A stretch of 64,000 nucleotides of DNA, taken from Tigriopus japonicus (taxonomy: Eukaryota > Arthropoda > Copepoda > Harpacticoida > Harpacticidae). Position numbers and translations under genes: made by a program. Every line of letters starts with the position of its first letter. The stretch's first letter is position 1. This document shows positions 60,521 through 64,000 of the stretch, piece by piece. The notes beneath the pieces are model-generated. The model searched no databases and was not told the DNA's origin. It was given only the letters and a program-made list of their open reading frames with translations. The stretch lies in the NCBI GenBank assembly GCA_010645155.1, contig CM021321.1, positions 1,462,637-1,526,636 on the forward strand. The letters run 5' to 3'.

Positions 60521-63500
60521 ATTGGAAATGTATAATAATGGACGTTTTGCCTCTTTGTTTTTTCTAGAATATTAGATTTTTGGAGGCCTAACTTTGGGTG
60601 TTGCTTACTACTTTTGGTGCCCATTAGATAGTTGTTAACAGATAACTGTTTAACAAATCTTTGAGGCAATCTCTTCTCGCATTTATATTATTTAGCTTGA
60701 AATGACGTACGGTAGTACTTGAATAAAATGAAAATTATGACACTACATGCAAGAGAAAATAAGTCAAGAATTGAACTGGTTTTTTCCTGATCTTTTATTC
60801 ACGATCAGTTCCTCAAAATCTACGAAGTGGAACAAAGGTTTCTTCCCAAAAAAGCTCCGAATGTAGTAGAGTAGAGTAGTGGAGTAGAAAGTAGTATATT
60901 AGTATAAAGTAGTACTGTACTATCACTACAACTACTCCAAGTGCTCTTATGACTCAGTCAAAGCAATTGCAGGAGTGAACCCTCCATAGTTCTACGTGAA
61001 TAGCGAAGATCTTTGGGTGGTGGGCGTTTGAGGAATGTGATCCTTTGAAACCCGTCCAGAGTCACAATGATAAATGCTCTCTGGGGTTTTAGGGTCCAGA
61101 AAAATGACGACGAATCCTTACAAATGATTCTACACCTCATCTTTCCATAGGGAACGAACGAGAGCTAGGAGACTAGGAATGAAGTACCCGCTTGATCCCT
61201 GTTGGAATTTGGGAACCATCAAGAATCCCATGAAACATGGTCGGGATTGGGCGATTTCCTCGAAAATGTGCCCGAAATGAAATTGAGTTCCAGTTGCTCT
61301 CATTCATCATAGTCGTCGTCTGCGGTCTCAAATTGTTCAACCTTAAACGTTTTAGCACATTGCGAGTTTCCAGACCATATCAGTTTTGAATTGGGCACCT
61401 ACCTTCTTCTCTTTCAAAAGTTAAAGTTTTCCTCCTTCAGTGGATCCAGATATCAGGCAGGTTAGATGTGCCATTTCGTCTAAGAGTGGAGAAAGCTCGC
61501 TCTCCAAATTGACCTGCAATCCAACACTGGTCAAAATCAATTATTCATCCCATCCGAATCTTTAACCACAAATATTACTCTTTTTATCCACCCAATCCTT
61601 CTTGTTCCATTGTCTCCAAACCTTCACTGACCCAAATTTTCATTCATGGTTTTCCTTTTCTTTCAGTGGTTCCTCCCGGATTTCTTATTTCTTCTTGATG
61701 TCCAAGTTCCCGTCATGTCAGATGGACAGCAGAGCTTTTAAACCTGAGTGACCATCTGGCGAGCAAGCCATCACAACCAACCAACCAACCACCATCTTAA
61801 CCAGAAGCAGAGAAGCCGACGAGGCCGTCTGATGTCCATCAAAAGTCTTAAAATCTTGGAAACTCTCAGTTGATCCCAGCTTGGATTGCTGGAAGGGAAC
61901 GAATGAATTGCTTGCAACACACCAGCGATCCTCTGGGTATTTTCACACCAAAACGCTTGTTCTTGACCCATTCTATTCAACATTGAGAGCTGTATTTTTT
62001 CATTAATCAAAGCGATGTGGAATACACTTCATGGAACAATAAAAACTAAAAGAATGGAAATAGCGTGTTTGGGTGTGAAAATACCTCTTAGTGCAAGGCA
62101 TATTTAAGAACCTCAAAAACACTTTGGTTCGGTCAAGATGAGCCCGATCCGTGGTATTTTGGACAACCCATCCAACCAATCCAGAGACGAGTGTTCGAAC
62201 CGAAGACGAAAAAGGGGAACGGGAACAAGTTTTGAGATCCCGGGCGCACCCAAATCCCGCATTTTGGTGGGGGTGGTTGGTTGGAGCATGCATGCACCGT
62301 GCACATCACATCACTGACCATGAAGTTAAGACGAAGATGGAGAGAGAAAGAAGGAAAGAGTGGTTAACATCCATCTCACTCTCTCTCTTTCGTATTCACT
62401 CCAATAAAGGCATTCAGTGGAGGATGGAGCCGTGTGAGTGGTAGCTTGTGGTAGGCAAACCATCCTACACAGAATGTTGATGGTGAGAGGATCGAGGTGC
62501 TGCCAAACCACTATGCACCAACATTGGTCTCTGGTTATGATTGATGCCGCTTGGGAATTGGATCTTGGTTCTTGGTTCATCACTACATACTACATACACC
62601 GAGAACAGAAGAAAGAAGAAGAAGAGGAGGAAAGGGAGCTTGCCGGGTTGATGTGATTATATGCTTATTCAATCCCGAAGTTTTTCTGTCTAATTTCAAG
62701 AGAATTGCGTTTTGAGCTAACTCGACGCAATTCATACCAGAAAAATAAGACTGCTACTTTGGAAATGTATTTCTGATAGGTAAACGTGTCATGATTACAA
62801 ATCATGTAATGGATGTACTTTTAACATTCATGATTGGTGTGGATGATTTCCGAAAATAGTTTTGCTAGATGAACCATACGATTAAATCGTCAAGAGAGAC
62901 ATGAAACTGATCGGGTGAGCACAAATATATAAAAGAAAAATCAGCTGATATAGCAAATGAACTGATAGAGGGTAATTTAAGTGAGCCCCCAAAAAACCAT
63001 TCTTTGTTGTTTTGTATAAACAGGTAAAAAGGGAGTAGAAACAGTGCTGGGAAAGGTAAATTTGGTGAAATTGCCAATTCAGCTTTAAATCATCGACCTA
63101 TTTATTGCCAAGACGCAAAATAATCCTTTCTTATAAAAAAAAACTTGAAACAAGTGATAATTTGCATGACGACCGTAAGTGCAAGTTTGCCAAAACATTA
63201 GTATTTGCAGATTTTTGAACCAATGAAATTGTAGGACACTAAAACCAAGCGCTGTTATTGCGGCATGTGAATTGTTTACGAGTACTTATGAAAGGAAACA
63301 ACGTACGTATATAAAACAATTCCGCCCGCTTTACGAGTTTGCTCATGTTCAGGTTTGTTATGTGGTGCAAATCAAATGGATCAAGCTCGCTCCAATCCTT
63401 TTTCTTCGGCATTCTCTTGTTTCGCTCGTGAACTCCGACGTTTCTTGGTTGACTCCCATGGTGGATTGTTGGTAGTGATATGAGAAAGGTAGCTTGGCTA

Positions 63501-64000
63501 CGAGGTAGGTAGGTGTGTCTGTATCCCACAAGTCCGTGCAATTGTGTAGATTGCCCCATAAATATTTGATAAGCGTTCTCACAACATGGGTGAACGCGGT
63601 ATTCTCCACGTTCAACAGAAAATACCTCTTCTTGATGGTTTTGGCCTGGTCCCAGACGCCAACGTGTGCCAAACCGACAAATGAGTCCCATTGATCTACC
63701 TCTGATCAACATTTCCGCCTTCCCAGCAGCTCCTCAATCCCCTTCCAACGGTAAACCTGACTATGAGATTCTTGGAATTCGTCCCTCTGTTCTGAGCAGA
63801 CCAGAAAAAAATATCAAAAGAATAAGTTTTTGAACTGGCTTCCTTTGTGAATATTTCGCCTGAGAAGCTAAAGAGAAACTTATTCGAGTTAAGACATTAT
63901 GTGCCCCCCCTCTCCTTCCCTGTTCTCTTTCCCCCTTTGCTTTTCCTTCTCGTTCCTCTTGTGTGTTCCTTTGGGCGCCTTGCTTCTTATGCCTCTTCTT
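60521..64000. other. No gene assigned
   Basis: A (GTA)-rich low-complexity patch lies at 60862-60915, (CCAA)n at 61775-61792, and a long C/T-rich tract from 63904 to the window end. A minus-strand open stretch at 63705-63358 reads partly like protein but has no recognised domain. Confidence 0.4.

Noticed and set aside
61300..61398. Minus-strand C-terminus-like stretch ending FETADDDYDE
   Set aside because: It is only about 32 codons, the upstream acceptor is purine-rich, and an overlapping frame reads equally well.

Overview
The window looks like a piece of animal nuclear genome. It is A+T-leaning and gene-poor, with GT-AG introns, a TATA-box gene, tRNA-derived SINEs, DNA transposons and many simple repeats, and it has two runs of N (20735-20738 and 60378-60461). 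The one confidently assigned gene is a secreted chymotrypsin-family serine protease. Its style, and the abundance of (CCAA)n/(TTGG)n tracts, would fit an arthropod, perhaps a crustacean, but that is inference.

Layout. From 1 to about 43.4 kb the sequence is mostly unique and sparse. A few stretches read like exons: 1240-2016 on the plus strand, 2627-3013 on the minus strand, and 6178-7117 on the plus strand, where two open stretches can be joined by a phase-matched intron. There is also a 176-codon intronless frame at 30171-30701 for a small single-pass membrane protein. None of these products is recognised. A 493-bp terminal-inverted-repeat transposon with a near-perfect 8-bp target duplication lies at 34523-35015.

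From 43.4 to 58.8 kb the sequence is a nest of mobile elements around a duplicated serine protease locus. The intact gene is on the minus strand (54192 down to 52538). It has a TATA box, signal peptide, R|VIGG activation site, full His-Asp-Ser triad, three introns and a polyadenylation signal. A broken paralogue on the same strand (44542-44128) keeps the last intron and the 3' part but has a stop codon two codons before the GDSG motif. A stretch of 5' flank is also shared (about 46585-46800 versus 55728-55960), which suggests a duplicated block. In the broken copy the 5' exons have been replaced by a foldback-type element (44553-45163) and a 1.03-kb palindromic element (45164-46198). A second, older copy of the palindrome lies at 49168-50145.

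Other elements in the nest are two copies of a family with GGGACAGGAACTTTAGACGAAT ends (47480-48357 and 51176-51980), a LINE reverse transcriptase scrap, two related SINE copies and one unrelated SINE with an (ATT)n tail. There are also a 230-bp G+C-rich hairpin, a 15-bp minisatellite and two hAT-like elements with 8-bp target duplications (54624-54859 and 57577-58787).

From 58.8 to 64 kb no gene is assigned. The 84-N gap at 60378 is flanked by a 59-bp near-identical direct repeat, which points to an assembly overlap rather than missing sequence.
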